NCBI GenBank assembly: GCA_037447655.1
Contig: JBBHKE010002940.1
Location: 62,001-126,000 of the forward strand
DNA from: Zygnema cylindricum
Lineage: Eukaryota > Streptophyta > Zygnematophyceae > Zygnematales > Zygnemataceae
DNA: 64,000 nucleotides
Reading direction: 5' to 3'
The translations under genes were made by a program, and so were the position numbers. The notes beneath the pieces were generated by a model. It saw nothing but the letters and a program-made list of their open reading frames with translations, was not told the origin of the DNA and did not search any database. Positions 22,783-33,471 of the stretch are shown one piece after another (position 1 is the first letter of the stretch; the number at the start of each line of letters is the position of its first letter).

Positions 22783-23780
22783 AACTACTAGATGCTTAAC
22801 TAAGATTATATCTTCTCTTTATAGATCATAAACTCTATATCCTTTAACATCCTCATCATATCCTAATAGGTATCCCGGTTTTCCTTTAGGATTTAGCTTC
22901 CAATTAGACCGATCCGTATCTAGACTGAATACTTGACTGCCGAAAACCTTTAAGTGAGATAAGTCTGGTTTCCGGCCTGTCCATCTCTCATAAGGTGTTT
23001 GATCTTTTATAGTTGAAGTAAGAACTCTATTATTGAGGTAATTAGCACAGTTCATTGCTTCTGCCCAAAACCTTTTTCCTATCTTCTTATCTGACAACAT
23101 ACTTCTAGCACTATCACTTAGTGTTCTATTTAACCTTTCAGCTACCCCATTCTGTTCCGGGTTTTCCGGAACTGTCTTTTGGTGTTGGACCCCATCTTCC
23201 CTCAGAAAAAATCCTCAAACTGGTTAGAAGTATACTCTCCACCATTGTCACTCCTTATTCTCTTTATTGGAGTTTCATGGAGTTTTTCGCTCCATGCTTT
23301 ATATTGTCTAAAACAATCTTGAGCTTTTGACTTGTTTTTCAAAAAATACACTCGGGAATACCGAAACCAATCATCAGTGATAGTCATCATAAATCTCTTC
23401 CCCCCCGGTGAGGGCACTTTAGCCGGTCCCCAAATATCCGTGTGTATTAGATCTAGAATTTTTTCTCCCTTATAGGTGGCTGTTTTAGGAAAGGGTAATC
23501 TGTGTGTTTTACCTTCAGCACATCCACTACAATCACTTATATTATCATTCTCACTGAACTTAATCCCTTCCACCACTCCCATCTTTTTCATCTCTCTTAA
23601 CTTGTCTAGATTCACATGCCCAAGCCTCTTATGCCACATCATAATATCATGAACACCTGCATAATAAAGTTTCTTTTTTTCATTACTTAAAACTAGCCTA
23701 AACATCCCATGGCTACCTTTCTCAGCAATGAAATAGACATCCTCCTCAAAACTAGAAGTAAAGACTCATTCCCTAGTGCT
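22783..23780 (-). pseudogene. Integrase of internal 1
   Basis: N-terminal HHCC finger (WHKRLGHVNL ... CSGCAEGK), then catalytic core with Asp in LIHTDIWGP, Asp in RSDNGGEYTS and Glu in NGVAERLNRT, followed by HLKVFGSQVF and GYLLGYDEDVKGYRVYDL. A one-base insertion in a run of A (about 23206) shifts the frame after EDFF, and a stop follows VYDL. All three catalytic residues are still present. Confidence 0.9.
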
Positions 23781-24300
23781 AGTAAAAAAACCCTTATCAT
23801 CTAATACGGATGTAGAGATGAGGTTTTTGTTCAGCTCCGGAATAAACAATATATCGGAGAATGTTACTATGGATGTCTTTCATTCTACTAACACTTTCAA
23901 ATCTTCTGATCCTACAAGAGTAGTGGTGACTATCGTCCCATCCCCGTACTCTATCTCTACGGTGGGAATCTTTCTTATCTTAGTGAACAAGTGCCTATCC
24001 TTACACATGTACGTGGAGGCACCTAAATCTACAATCTAGCTTGCTTCACCTTTCAATCCACCGTAAGCACATTTCTGCCTTCGTGGAATTTCAACCTCAT
24101 TTTTCGCCTCCAACTCTTCATCTAAAAGGAGCTCATCGTCCTCGTCCTCGGATTCCGCTTCATGTACTGGTGTCAAAAGGGCCTTTTTCTTTCCTCTCGG
24201 GGTACCACCGGTCTGCCCCTCCTTTAACCGAAGCTCGGTTAGTTTAGTGCACTCTGCCATATAGTGTTAGTTTTTTACAAAAATGACATAAACCTTTGGG
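23781..24300 (-). pseudogene. Protease and gag zinc-knuckle region of internal 1
   Basis: Protease segment VEIEYGDGTIVTT and VGSEDLKVL. The active-site motif, DSGA in internal 2, reads DLGA here and is preceded by a stop at the Trp/Ile position. The zinc knuckle is destroyed by a small deletion between CHFCK and HYMAEC-equivalents. An acidic stretch (EDEDDELLLDEELEAKNE) links the two. Confidence 0.88.
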
Positions 24301-25164
24301 AGTCCTTGGTCCAAACTCGTCGGTCTGATTTTTCTGCTCCCTCCCCCCATAGCTTCCGACCGGTTTCCGGGAATCCTTTTTCCTCTAATCCGTCGCAGTT
24401 GCCAAGGCTTGGCCACTCTTTCCTCCCCTTCGGATCTCAATCGTATTCTCCCGAACGAGAATCATCCCTACCACTGAGTTCCATATCCACCTTGAGTTTG
24501 GCAAGTCCTGCACACGGTTGACTATGTTCTCGAACTCATCGGGTAACTTCATCAGTAAACTGTTAACCTTTTTTTTTTCACTAAAATCTTTTCCCGCACT
24601 CTTTAGCTCTATGAAGAGTGTAGCAAGCTCATTGCAAAAATCCAACATTTTCCCCCCTTTGTATACATACTCCTTAACTTTCTGATCAGCCAACTGTTGT
24701 TGCTGAATCGTACCACTTTGGTACATCTCTTTGAGAGCCATCAAAAGATCGGATGCCCTTTCTACCTGCAAATGAGGACATGCAAGTCCTTGAGTGAGAT
24801 GGCGTAGGATGAAGTGCTTTGACGCCATATTGTTGAAGTCCCAGGTTTCAGTATCATTCTCCTCGTTCCTCGGAATAGGTGACATGAATGCCGAACCAGT
24901 TGTTATTGGTGTGGTCGCCTCCTTCTCCTTTCCTTTGTCCACCACCTCTCCTTTGTTTGTTCCTCCGTTGAAGGTGGATCCTCTTTTCTGGTGAATCTGC
25001 TTCCTCCAAACCCTGGAGGAATTCCAAGACTTGATGGACGCCCCAACCGTCCACTCACTATCCCCCAAAACCTTTTTTCGCATAGAGCTCCTATCATCAT
25101 ACTTTCCCAATATATGAAGCTAGTTCGATTAAAGATTGGTACCCTAGAGGGTGGGCCCATAACC
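24301..25164 (-). pseudogene. Gag of internal 1
   Basis: Two frames cover it. The first starts at 25160 with MGPPSRVPIFNRTSFIYWES, resembling the usual KFDGxNFxxWK gag start. The second (24385-25110) carries the core: PIPRNEENDTETWDFNNMAS, LQVERASDLLMALKEMY, TIQQQQLADQKVKEYV, LDFCNELATLF, LMKLPDEFENIVNRVQDLP. A frameshift near 24.95 kb separates them. This is the UBN2-type gag that forms copia particles. Confidence 0.9.
25150..25164 (+). promoter_or_regulatory. Primer-binding site matching initiator tRNA-Met anticodon arm (LTR3 side)
   Basis: The plus strand reads GGTGGGCCCATAACC directly against the TG of LTR3. This equals the anticodon arm of plant initiator tRNA-Met (anticodon CAT), so the element RNA (minus strand) would pair with that arm and not with the tRNA 3' end. 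Drosophila copia is known to prime this way with a 5' half-tRNA. Confidence 0.75.
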
Positions 25165-26222
25165 TGAAACTTTGAGACCTTGCTAAGTCCTCAGAGTGGA
25201 CAGCTTCCAAGAAGCCTCTAGGATAACCTTGACCCCTTTGTGTTTCAGCAAAAATAACTGCCACCTTGGCAGACAAAAACTCTGACCAACTTCACCCCTA
25301 TGAAGATAAGACTCCCCTGAGTCGATAGCAAAAAGATTCTCTGAATTTGCTCTCCTGAGCAGTAAGTTATGGAGGGTCAAAGTTGACCTTTTGTACAGAA
25401 GCTCTCTGGGAGAGAGGGTCCTATCTTCTAATTTTTCTAAGTCTTATCTCTCTCACATACTATATCTACTGATTTACGGAACCAATCCGAATGCAGCTCC
25501 GTACACAAAAGTACAGCTGCCGGTGTACTTTATGTACAGCCATTGTACGACATGGCCTAAATGTCGATACGTGGTATGTCCGGATTTGCTCCTTTAATCC
25601 TCGGAGATGCCACGATCTAATGTCATTCCGCCACGTGTCATCCGATGTGGCGATGACCATAAACCGCCGAAATCCTCTTCCGCGATCTCGGCGTTAATTA
25701 CGGCCGTCCGATTAAATTCACATTTAATCGTAGCTGTAATAAATACATGCGCGGCATTTGTTTCAGTAAAGAAATAAATGTGCAGTATTGGTTTCTTGTC
25801 TGTACCAAAATCCGTACTTTTACATTTACTGGATATATGACTCTCGTAAGCAGTTACAGTTAAATGAACTTTTCTACATATAAATGTTTAAATTAATATC
25901 AAACCCTATATTACGTAACACTACTTCTAGACTTAACGGCTAAGGCTACCGGTTACCGGCTGTCTGCCCGCCGGTAGGTCCACGGTTCAAATCATGCCGC
26001 CGGCACATATCTTTTAGTAAAATAAAACCCCTAACTAAAATATATTTTCCCGTAAACCTCTGGATAGCCTAGGTAGCCATGGCTCTAGCTCCCTTTCCAA
26101 TTTCTCAGTGACTGCGACAAGTTTGAGAAGTTGGAGAGAGAAGTTAGAGGTAGACTGCCTCGGCTTCTTTCTTATTTCTATTCAGACCTAGAAAATACTT
26201 TAAAAGACCATTAATTTCTACA
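25165..26222 (-). repeat. LTR3 (inner pair; shared by both internal domains)
   Basis: TG...CA ends, 1058 bp, closest to LTR2. It abuts a primer-binding site on its left and a polypurine tract on its right. So it acts as 5' LTR of internal 1 and 3' LTR of internal 2. Confidence 0.92.
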
Positions 26223-26577
26223 CTCCCCTTATTTTCTAGTCAATCATTAATTTCAGACCACACTTTTCCCTGCAAAAAATTAGCTTAGGGGAAGGCACAA
26301 GTTTGGTCATCATATCTGCTACCATCTCACTATCTGGTCGGTACTCTAAGCTGATTATTTTGTTTTCTACTTTTTCTCTAACAAAACTGAGTCTAATGTC
26401 CATGTGTTTAGCTTTAAAATGATGTTTAGGATTGGCAGAAATAGCGATTGCTGCCTGATTATCACAAAAAAATTTATGTACACCACTCTTAAGGTGACCA
26501 AACTCACCTAGCAAAGACTTGACCCACATCTATTCTTTTATAACAGAGCAAAAGACCATATACTCAGCCTCCATGGT
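26223..26577 (-). pseudogene. RNase H domain of internal 2, C-terminal part
   Basis: Begins with the polypurine tract (inverted AAAATAAGGGGAG) next to LTR3. Reads KFFCDNQAAIAISANPKHH, LSFVREKVENKI, EYRPDSEMVADMMTKLVPS. A TAG (26530-26532) precedes MWVKS, exactly as in internal 1. Confidence 0.9.
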
Positions 26578-27714
26578 TCACTGAGCAATAACTTTTTGCT
26601 CTTTGCTACTCCAACAGCAAGCCCCATCACCCACATATAATACATATCCAGAAGTGCATCTCCTCATCGGAGCATCACCATAACTGGCATCACTCCAAGT
26701 AGTGATGTCAGTATTCTCCCCACCCAAATGCAACCATAGATCCCTAGTTCCTATCAAATATCTAAGGACTCTCTTAGCTGCCTCCCAATCCTTCTTAGGG
26801 GGAGCATTTAGACTTCTACTCAATACTCCTACAACTGCAGCTAAATCCGGCCGGGTACAATTCATAAAATAGATTAGACTTCCCACTACTTGCCTGTAAG
26901 GAATAATCTGCATGAACTTCTGTTCTTCAAGAGATAATTCCTCGTCTAAGACTATGACTCCTTCTTCCTCACTCCCCTCACTTCCCTTCTTCAACTCCAT
27001 TGGAGTTGTACAACTATTACCTTTATCCATTTGAAATTTTTCAAGCATGTTCCCTATTGCTTCCTTTTGAGTCAATCTTATAATTTTTATTTTTCGGTCT
27101 CTCTCTACTTGAATTCCCAAAATATATTTTGCTTCCCACATATCCTTCATTTCAAATCTCCCCTTAAGATCGGTTTTCAGTTTATTAATTTTTTCCATTG
27201 ATTTACTTAAAACAAGCAAATCATCAACATAAATTGCAATAAATATAAAACCTCCCTCATCTTCGAAAACATAGATTGAGTGATATGAGCTGATCCGGAT
27301 ATATCCCAGACTGGTAAGAAACTCATCAAGCTTCTTATTCCACTGTCGAGGCGCTTGTTTCAAACCATAAAGAGATTTAATCTGCCAGCATACCTTACTC
27401 TCCTCTCGTTCCTCCACAAACCCTTTGGGTTGTCGCATGAAGATCTCCTCTTCCAATTCTCCATGCAAAAAGGTTGTTTTGATGTCTATTTGGTGCACTT
27501 CCATGTCTTCCGCTGATGCCAAGCTAAGAAGTATGCGGTTGGAGGGAAATCTGACCATCGGGGCAAAGGTTTCCTCGTAGTCAATTCCCTCCTTTTGTGT
27601 AAATCCCTTTGCCACTAGTCGGGCCTTGTAGTGCTCTATTGTGTTATTTGGGTTCAGTTTTAACTTGAAAACCCACTTACAACCGATTGGTTTTCGGTTA
27701 GGTGGAGAATCCAC
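26578..27714 (-). pseudogene. RT and N-terminal RNase H of internal 2 (378-codon open frame)
   Basis: Copia RT: PIGCKWVFKLKLNPNN, YKARLVAKGFTQKEGIDYEE, DIKTTFLHGELEEEIFMRQ, KSLYGLKQAPRQWN, catalytic IAIYVDDLLVLS, VGSLIYFMNCTRPDLAAVVG. It continues without a break into RNase H (RDLWLHLGGENTDITTWSDA, SGYVLYVGDGACCW). It ends at a TGA after KVIAQ (26578-26580), shared with internal 1. A TAA replaces Trp just upstream of the open frame. Confidence 0.92.
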
Positions 27715-29160
27715 CAGCTCTTAAGTATCGGCTGCCATAATTGAGGCAATCTCCTCATTGATGGCTGTCTTCCACCGATTTCTTTCTGGACAAGTCATCG
27801 CCTCTCCAAAAGTTTGAGGTACATCTTGATGAGATAGTTTAGTTACCTTTTTATTAACCTCTTTTTCTTGCAGTCTTTTGCTACTTCTCCTTCACCCCTC
27901 AAAATCTGAGGTCGGAATAGATGGTTCTCGTGGATTTTTTCGAACAAACTCGGCTTCTCCCCTATCCCTTGATTCTGAATCAATTTCCACCACGTCTTCC
28001 GCTTCGGGTAGAGTTGTCACTGGAGTTTCCACAACCGAGTCCTTTTCGGTCTGATTTGTACCTGCAAGAATGTCATCTTCTCTAAAACCTGGATAGTTAG
28101 GAAGCTCAAAGTCATCAGAATTTTTTGACTGAAATCTGATTTTTATTGACTTCGTATATTTGAAGGGATCCACAGACTTTCCTTCATCCATAACTACTAG
28201 ATGCTTTAGTAATATTATATCTTCCCTTTTTAGATCATAAACTCTATATCCTTTAACATCCTCATCATATCCTAATAAGTATCCCGGTTTTCCTTTAGCA
28301 TCTAGCTTCCAATTAGACCGATCTGTATCTAGACTGAATACTTGACTGCCGAAAACCTTTAAGTGAGATATGTCTAGTTTCCGGCCTGTCCAGCTCTCAT
28401 AAGGTGTTTGATCTTTTATAGCTGAAGTAAGAACTCTATTTTTGAGGTAATTAGCACAGTTCATTGCTTCTGCCCAAAACCTTTTTCCTATCTTTTTATC
28501 TGACAACATACTTCTAGCACTATCACTTAGTGTTCTATTTAACCTTTCAGCTACCCCATTCTGTTCCGGATTTTCTGGAACTGTCTTTTGGTGTTGGACC
28601 CCATCTTCCCTCAAAAAATCCTCAAACTTGTTAGAAGTATACTCTCCACCATTGTCACACGTTACTCTCTTGATTGGAGTTTCATGGAGTTTTTCGCTCC
28701 ACGCTTTATATTGTCTAAAACAATCTTGAGCTTTTGACTTGTTTTTCGAAAAATACACCTGGGAATACCGAGACCAATCATCAGTTATAGTCATCATAAA
28801 TCTCTTCCCCCCTCGGTGAGGGCACTTTAGCCGGTCCCCAAATATCCGTGTGTATTAGATCTAGAATTTTTTCTCCCTTATAGGTGGCTGTTTTAGGAAA
28901 GGGTAACCTGTGTGCTTTACCTTGAGCACATCCACTACAATCACTTATATCATTACTCTCACTGAACTGAATCCCTTCCACCACTCCCATCTTTTTCATC
29001 TCTCTTAACTTATCTAGATTAACATGCCCAAGCCTCTTATGCCACATCATAATATCATGAACACCAGCATAATAAAGTTTCTTCGTTTCATTACTTAAAA
29101 TCAGCCTAAACATCCCATGACTACCTTTCTCAGCAATGAAATAGACATCCTCCTCAAAAC
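27715..29160 (-). pseudogene. Integrase of internal 2 (two frames)
   Basis: The first frame (28781-29113) has the HHCC finger (WHKRLGHVNL ... CSGCAQGK) and the first catalytic Asp (LIHTDIWGP). A frameshift in a C-rich run follows at about 28.80 kb. The second frame (27892-28797, 301 codons) has TCDNGGEYTS and NGVAERLNRT with the other two catalytic residues. It then shows HLKVFGSQVF, GYLLGYDEDV and the acidic linker to RT. Unlike internal 1, the core is in one piece after the shift. Confidence 0.92.
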
Positions 29161-29668
29161 TAGCAGTAAAGACTCCTTCTCTAGTGCTAGTGGAAAAACC
29201 TTTATCATCTAATACAGATGTAAAGATAAGGTTTTTGTTCAGCTCCAGAATAAAAAATACATTAGAGAATGTTAATATGGATGTCTTTCATTCTTCTAAC
29301 ACTTTCAGATCTACCGATCCTACAAGAGAAGTGGTGACTATCCTCCCATCCCCGTACTCTATCTCTACGGTGGGAATCTTTCTTATCTTAGTGAACTGGT
29401 GTCTATCCTTACACATGTGCATGGAGGCACCTGAGTCTATAATCCAGCCTGCTTCACCTTTCAATCCACCGTAAGCACATTTTTGCCTTCGTGGAATTTC
29501 GACCTCATTTTTCGCCTCCAACTCCTCATCGAAAAGGAGCTCATAGTCCTCGTTATTGGATTCCGCCTCAAGTACCTGTGTGACAAGGGATTTTTTCTTT
29601 CCTCTCAGGGTACCACCGGTCTGCCCCTCCTTTAACTGAAGCTCGGTTAGTTTAGTGCACTCTGCCAT
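29161..29668 (-). pseudogene. Protease of internal 2
   Basis: Open frame 29288-29668 runs from the zinc knuckle end (AECTKLTELQLKEG) through an acidic linker to the retroviral-type aspartic protease start, with IIDSGASMHMCKDR (DSGA active site intact) and VEIEYGDGRIVTTSLVGS. The frame breaks downstream, before integrase. Confidence 0.9.
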
Positions 29669-29698
29669 ATAGTGCCCCGATTTCTCACAAAAATGACA
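29657..29698 (-). pseudogene. CCHC zinc knuckle of internal 2 gag
   Basis: CHFCEKSGHYMAEC, a complete C-x2-C-x4-H-x4-C nucleic-acid-binding knuckle. The corresponding site in internal 1 is destroyed. Confidence 0.9.
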
Positions 29699-30577
29699 TA
29701 AACCTTTGGAAGCCCGTTAGTTCGAACTCATCAACCTGCTTTTTCTGCTCCCTACCCCCATAGTTTTGACCGGTTTTCGGGAATCCTTGTTCCTCCAATT
29801 AGTCGCTGTTGCTAAGGCTTGGCCACTCTTTCCTCCCCTTCAGATCTCAATCGTATTCTCTCGAACGAGAATCATCCCTACCACTGAGTTCCATATCCAC
29901 CTTGAGTCTAGCAAGTCCTTCACACGGTTGACTATGTTCTCGAACTCATCAGGTAACTTCATCAGTAAACAGTTAACCTTTTTCTTTTTCACTAAAAACT
30001 TTTCCCACACTCTCTAGCTCCATGAAGAGTGTAGCAAGCTCATTGCAAAAATCTAACATATTTCCCCCTTTGTATACATACTCCTTAACTTTTCTGATCA
30101 GCCAACTGTTGTTGGTGAATCGTACCACTTCAGTACATCTCTATGAGAGCCATCCAAAGATCGGATGGCGTTTCTACCTGCAAATGAGGACATGCAATTC
30201 CTTGAGTGAGAAGGCCTAGGATGAAGTGCTTTGCCGCCATATTGTTGAATTCCCAGGTTTCGGTATCATTCTCCTCGTTCCTCGGAATAGGTGACATGAA
30301 TGCCGAACCTGTTGCTATTGGTGTGGTCGTCTCCTTCTCCTTTGCTTTGTCCACCACCTCTCCTTCTTTTGTTTCCTACGTTGAAGGGGGATCCTCTTTT
30401 CTGGTGAATCTGCTTCCTTCAAACCCTGGAGGAATTCCAAGACTTGATGGACGCCCCAACCGTCCATTCACTATCCCCCAAAACCTTTAATCGCATAGAG
30501 CTCCTATCATCATACTTTCCCAGTATATGAAGCCAGTTCCATTAAAGATTGGTACCATAGAGTGTGGGCCCATAACC
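29699..30577 (-). pseudogene. Gag of internal 2
   Basis: Recognisable UBN2-type gag pieces: PIPRNEENDTETWEFNNMAA, LQVETPSDLWMALIEMY (30130-30357), and LMKLPDEFENIVNRV-like text near 29.95 kb. Stops and frameshifts separate them, e.g. after the EMY equivalent. Confidence 0.85.
30563..30577 (+). promoter_or_regulatory. Primer-binding site matching initiator tRNA-Met anticodon arm (LTR4 side)
   Basis: TGTGGGCCCATAACC against the TG of LTR4. One base differs from the LTR3 copy, at the edge of the match. Confidence 0.75.
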
Positions 30578-31621
30578 TGAAACTCTGAGACCTCCATAAG
30601 TCCTCAGAGTGGACAGCTTCCAAGAAGCTTCTAGGATAATCCTGACCCTTTTGTGTTTCAGCAAAAATAACTGCCACCCTGGCTGACAAAAACTCTGACC
30701 AATTTCTTCCCTGTGAAGACAAGACTCCCCTGAGTCGATAGCAAAAAGAATCTCTGAATTTTCTCCCCTGAGCTGTAAGTTATGGAGGGTCAAAGTTGAC
30801 CTTTTGTACAGAAGCTCTCTGGGAGAGAGGATCCTATCTCCTAATTTTTCTAAGTACTATCTCTCTCACAGACTCTATCTACTGATGTACGGAATCAATC
30901 AAATTTCTCCTCCGTACACAAAAGTACAGTCGCCGGTGTACTTTATGTACGGAATTTGTACAACACGGCCTAAATGTCGACAAATATCATATCCGGATTC
31001 GGTGCCGTAATCTCCGGATATACCACGATCCAATGTAATTTCGCCACGTGTCATCCGATGTGGCGATGCCCACAAACCGCCGAATTCTTTTTCGGAGATC
31101 TCGGCGCTAATTCTGGCCGTCCGATTAAATTCACATTTGATCGGAGCCGTAATAAATACATGCGCGGTATTTGTTTCGCTTACGAAATCAATGCGCGGTA
31201 TTGATTTCTTATCCGTACCGCAATTCGTACTTTTACACTACCGGTTATATGTATCCCGTAAACAATTATAGTTAAATGATTTATCCTACGTATTAATGTT
31301 TAAATTAATATCAAACTATATAGTACGTAACACTACTTCAAGACTTAACGGCTAGGGTTACCTACTACCGGCAGTTTGCCATCCGGTAGGTACCAGGTTC
31401 AAATCATGTGGCCGCCGCATATGTTTTTACTTAATAAACCCCAAATATATATTTCCCGTAAACCTCAGGATAGCCTAGGTAGCCATGGCTCTAGCTTCCT
31501 CTCCAATTTCTTAGTGACTGCGACAAGTTTGAGAGTTGGAGAGAGAAGTTAGAGGTAGAGTGCCTCGGCTTCTTTCTTATTTCTGACCTAGAAAATACTT
31601 TAAAAACCATTAATTTCTACA
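30578..31621 (-). repeat. LTR4 (outer pair, element 5' side)
   Basis: TG...CA ends, 1044 bp, closest to LTR1. Antisense B-box-like word GGTTCAAATCA at 31396-31406. Confidence 0.92.
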
Positions 31622-31626
31622 CAACT
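31622..31626. repeat. Target site duplication (right) of the composite copia array
   Basis: CAACT, identical to 18635-18639. Confidence 0.9.
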
Positions 31627-32109
31627 TCCATGGTATTCCTGTATAGTTCACTGAACAAAAAGTACCAATAAGTACGACGCATATTCTCCGTTTTATTCCG
31701 TACATTTTCGTAAAAAAATGTACAGTTACAATAATTTGTTTACAGGTTTTCGTAAATTTCTAGTTTCAGTTTACAAAACACATTTTTTTACGATTTTTTC
31801 AAAAGGCAGAAATTATACGTTTCAATCGGAAAAAAGGTAAAAATCGCGCGATTTGAACAACTATGGCTTCAAATCTTCACTTTCGTACCATGTACCTGCG
31901 TACGAAGCAATCATACAACAGAACTTTTATACTTTTTGCAGATGTCAGTCTGTATGCCAGCTTATTTTTTTGGATTTCTGTTTTCGAACATAACGAAAGT
32001 CATTTGAGAGAAATAGTGTGACGAACAAGAGTTACCGAAAATAGTGTGACGAGGGGTGAATCTATATTGGGATTGTGACTGTCAAGGGGTCAGTCATTTG
32101 GGTTTATAT
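31627..32109. other. Gene-free stretch right of the array
   Basis: AT-rich, no recognised feature. Together with the sequence left of 18635 it is the original insertion target. Confidence 0.5.
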
Positions 32110-32193
32110 TAACTTGAAGTCGGCACTATCTAGATTAGCTTCTTTTGGATCTGCATACTCTGAGGGCCAATGGACGTCTCAGATTTTCAGAGC
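32110..32193 (+). repeat. Possible LTR end fragment (copia family)
   Basis: CTATCTAGA, GCTTC, then CTCTGAGGGCCAATGGACGT and CTCAGA...TCA resemble the 3' end of the family LTRs in plus orientation. No primer-binding site can be seen after it. It may be the remnant of the 5' LTR of the truncated plus-strand copy at 33472-35240. Confidence 0.45.
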
Positions 32194-32469
32194 ATTGGCA
32201 TTTTGGCATTGAAATCTATTACTAACTAAGTTGTGTTTTAGTAGTTAAGAGATAAAATTATTAAAAATGGAGAGTAGTGGAAAACACCTTATAAGAAGGG
32301 TTGAGCCACGAGGGCAAGAGACCAAGCTAATGTTATGTGGACAAAAGCTTCTTCTAGTTTAAAGTTTATTCTTATGTGAGTGCTTTCCAATGTGGATGTG
32401 TATTTTTCCAATGTGTGGAATGTGTGGTTGAAATGTGTTGTTGTAATGGGATTTTCTGAGAGGTAGGAT

Positions 32470-33471
32470 ATCCTATTACAGTCTTCATGTGCCTAAGTAA
32501 GGGTATTTTTTTGTTGTTTTCCTGTAAAGCTTCGAGTCGTACCGCGTAAGTTACAACTGTATAAAAAAATAAATAAAATGAGAAGCACATTTTGCGTCAT
32601 CATTGAATTTAAGATGTACTACATGTTTACGTTTTCTGTTCTTCGACCCACGACCACGCCAAAAAATGTCATATTCAAACTTGTCTTTAAAACACAGAGA
32701 ATATGTGTTTTATAACAAATAATTTTCGAAAAACAAAAAAAAACATGTAGTCGCACGTGTAAAAATATTTTAAATAAATTTCAAAAGAATTCAAGCGACA
32801 ACGAAAAGTGCACGATCCACTATGTTTTGTCCATTTGCGTTCAGGTACGAGAAAGCAAAGTACACAATTTGTTTGGTTTTGTCCGTTTGGCCTTGGTAAG
32901 GATTTTATTTCCCCATGGGTCTTAAGATCCAATGCCATTTCACGTCGAGCAAACAAGAGACGCTAAGGCAAAGTGCATCTTCTTCAACCGTGAAACGACA
33001 CAAGCTGGATGGCGGTACGTGTACAATGTCACGAAAAGTCATGTGACGTCACACGCAGTTAGAAAAAATATTGTGCGTCATCACAAATTGTACACTGTCG
33101 ACAACTGTCATGGGCATTTTCGACGTATATAATCGTCACGCCCTTAAGTGACAACTTTGTTTGGTACACATAGGGAGACCTGAAATGCGGGTTCGCTGGA
33201 TTTGCGCTCAAAAACAAAGTAAATTCTCTAAGTTTCAAGTACATGGAGACGCACCCTAACTTGTTACTTCAAAAAGTGAAAAGCGTAGACATGTACGAAA
33301 CATGTGACACATAAACGGTTCACAAAATGTTGCGAAACTTCCACTCGGTTTGGATTTTAAACGTCCACCTGCACGCTAAACAGTTTCTGTCACTTCGCAA
33401 TGTCTGTATGCCACATTGTCAACGTGGAGGCATGGCATATGTTTAGGGTTTCTCACATTATGACGTCGCGC
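32470..33471. other. Unclassified repeat-derived stretch
   Basis: The left part (CTAAGTAAGGGTATTTTTTT ... TTTTCCTGTAAAGCTT) resembles 15522-15570 in the same orientation. The right end (GTTTAGGGTTTCTCACATTA, TGACGTCGCGC) resembles inverted text at 16195-16235. No gene is seen. It probably is, or includes, a DNA element that displaced most of the neighbouring copia copy. Confidence 0.4.

Larger units (their letters stand above)
18640..31621 (-). mobile_element. Composite Ty1/copia array: four LTRs, two internal domains, one target duplication
   Basis: Order on the plus strand is LTR1 (18640-19683), a 72-bp polypurine/RNase H stub, LTR2 (19756-20813), internal 1 (20814-25164), LTR3 (25165-26222), internal 2 (26223-30577), LTR4 (30578-31621). 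All coding domains run on the minus strand. LTR1 and LTR4 are both 1044 bp and share diagnostic text (CAAATTTCTCCTCCGTAC). LTR2 and LTR3 are both 1058 bp and share other text (GAATGCAGCTCCGTAC). A perfect 5-bp duplication flanks LTR1 and LTR4, so these two mark one original insertion. The inner LTR pair came later, and LTR3 now serves both internal domains. Confidence 0.93.

Noticed and set aside
33430-33460. Telomere-like TTTAGGG motif
   Set aside because: A single occurrence within a dispersed repeat; no array.
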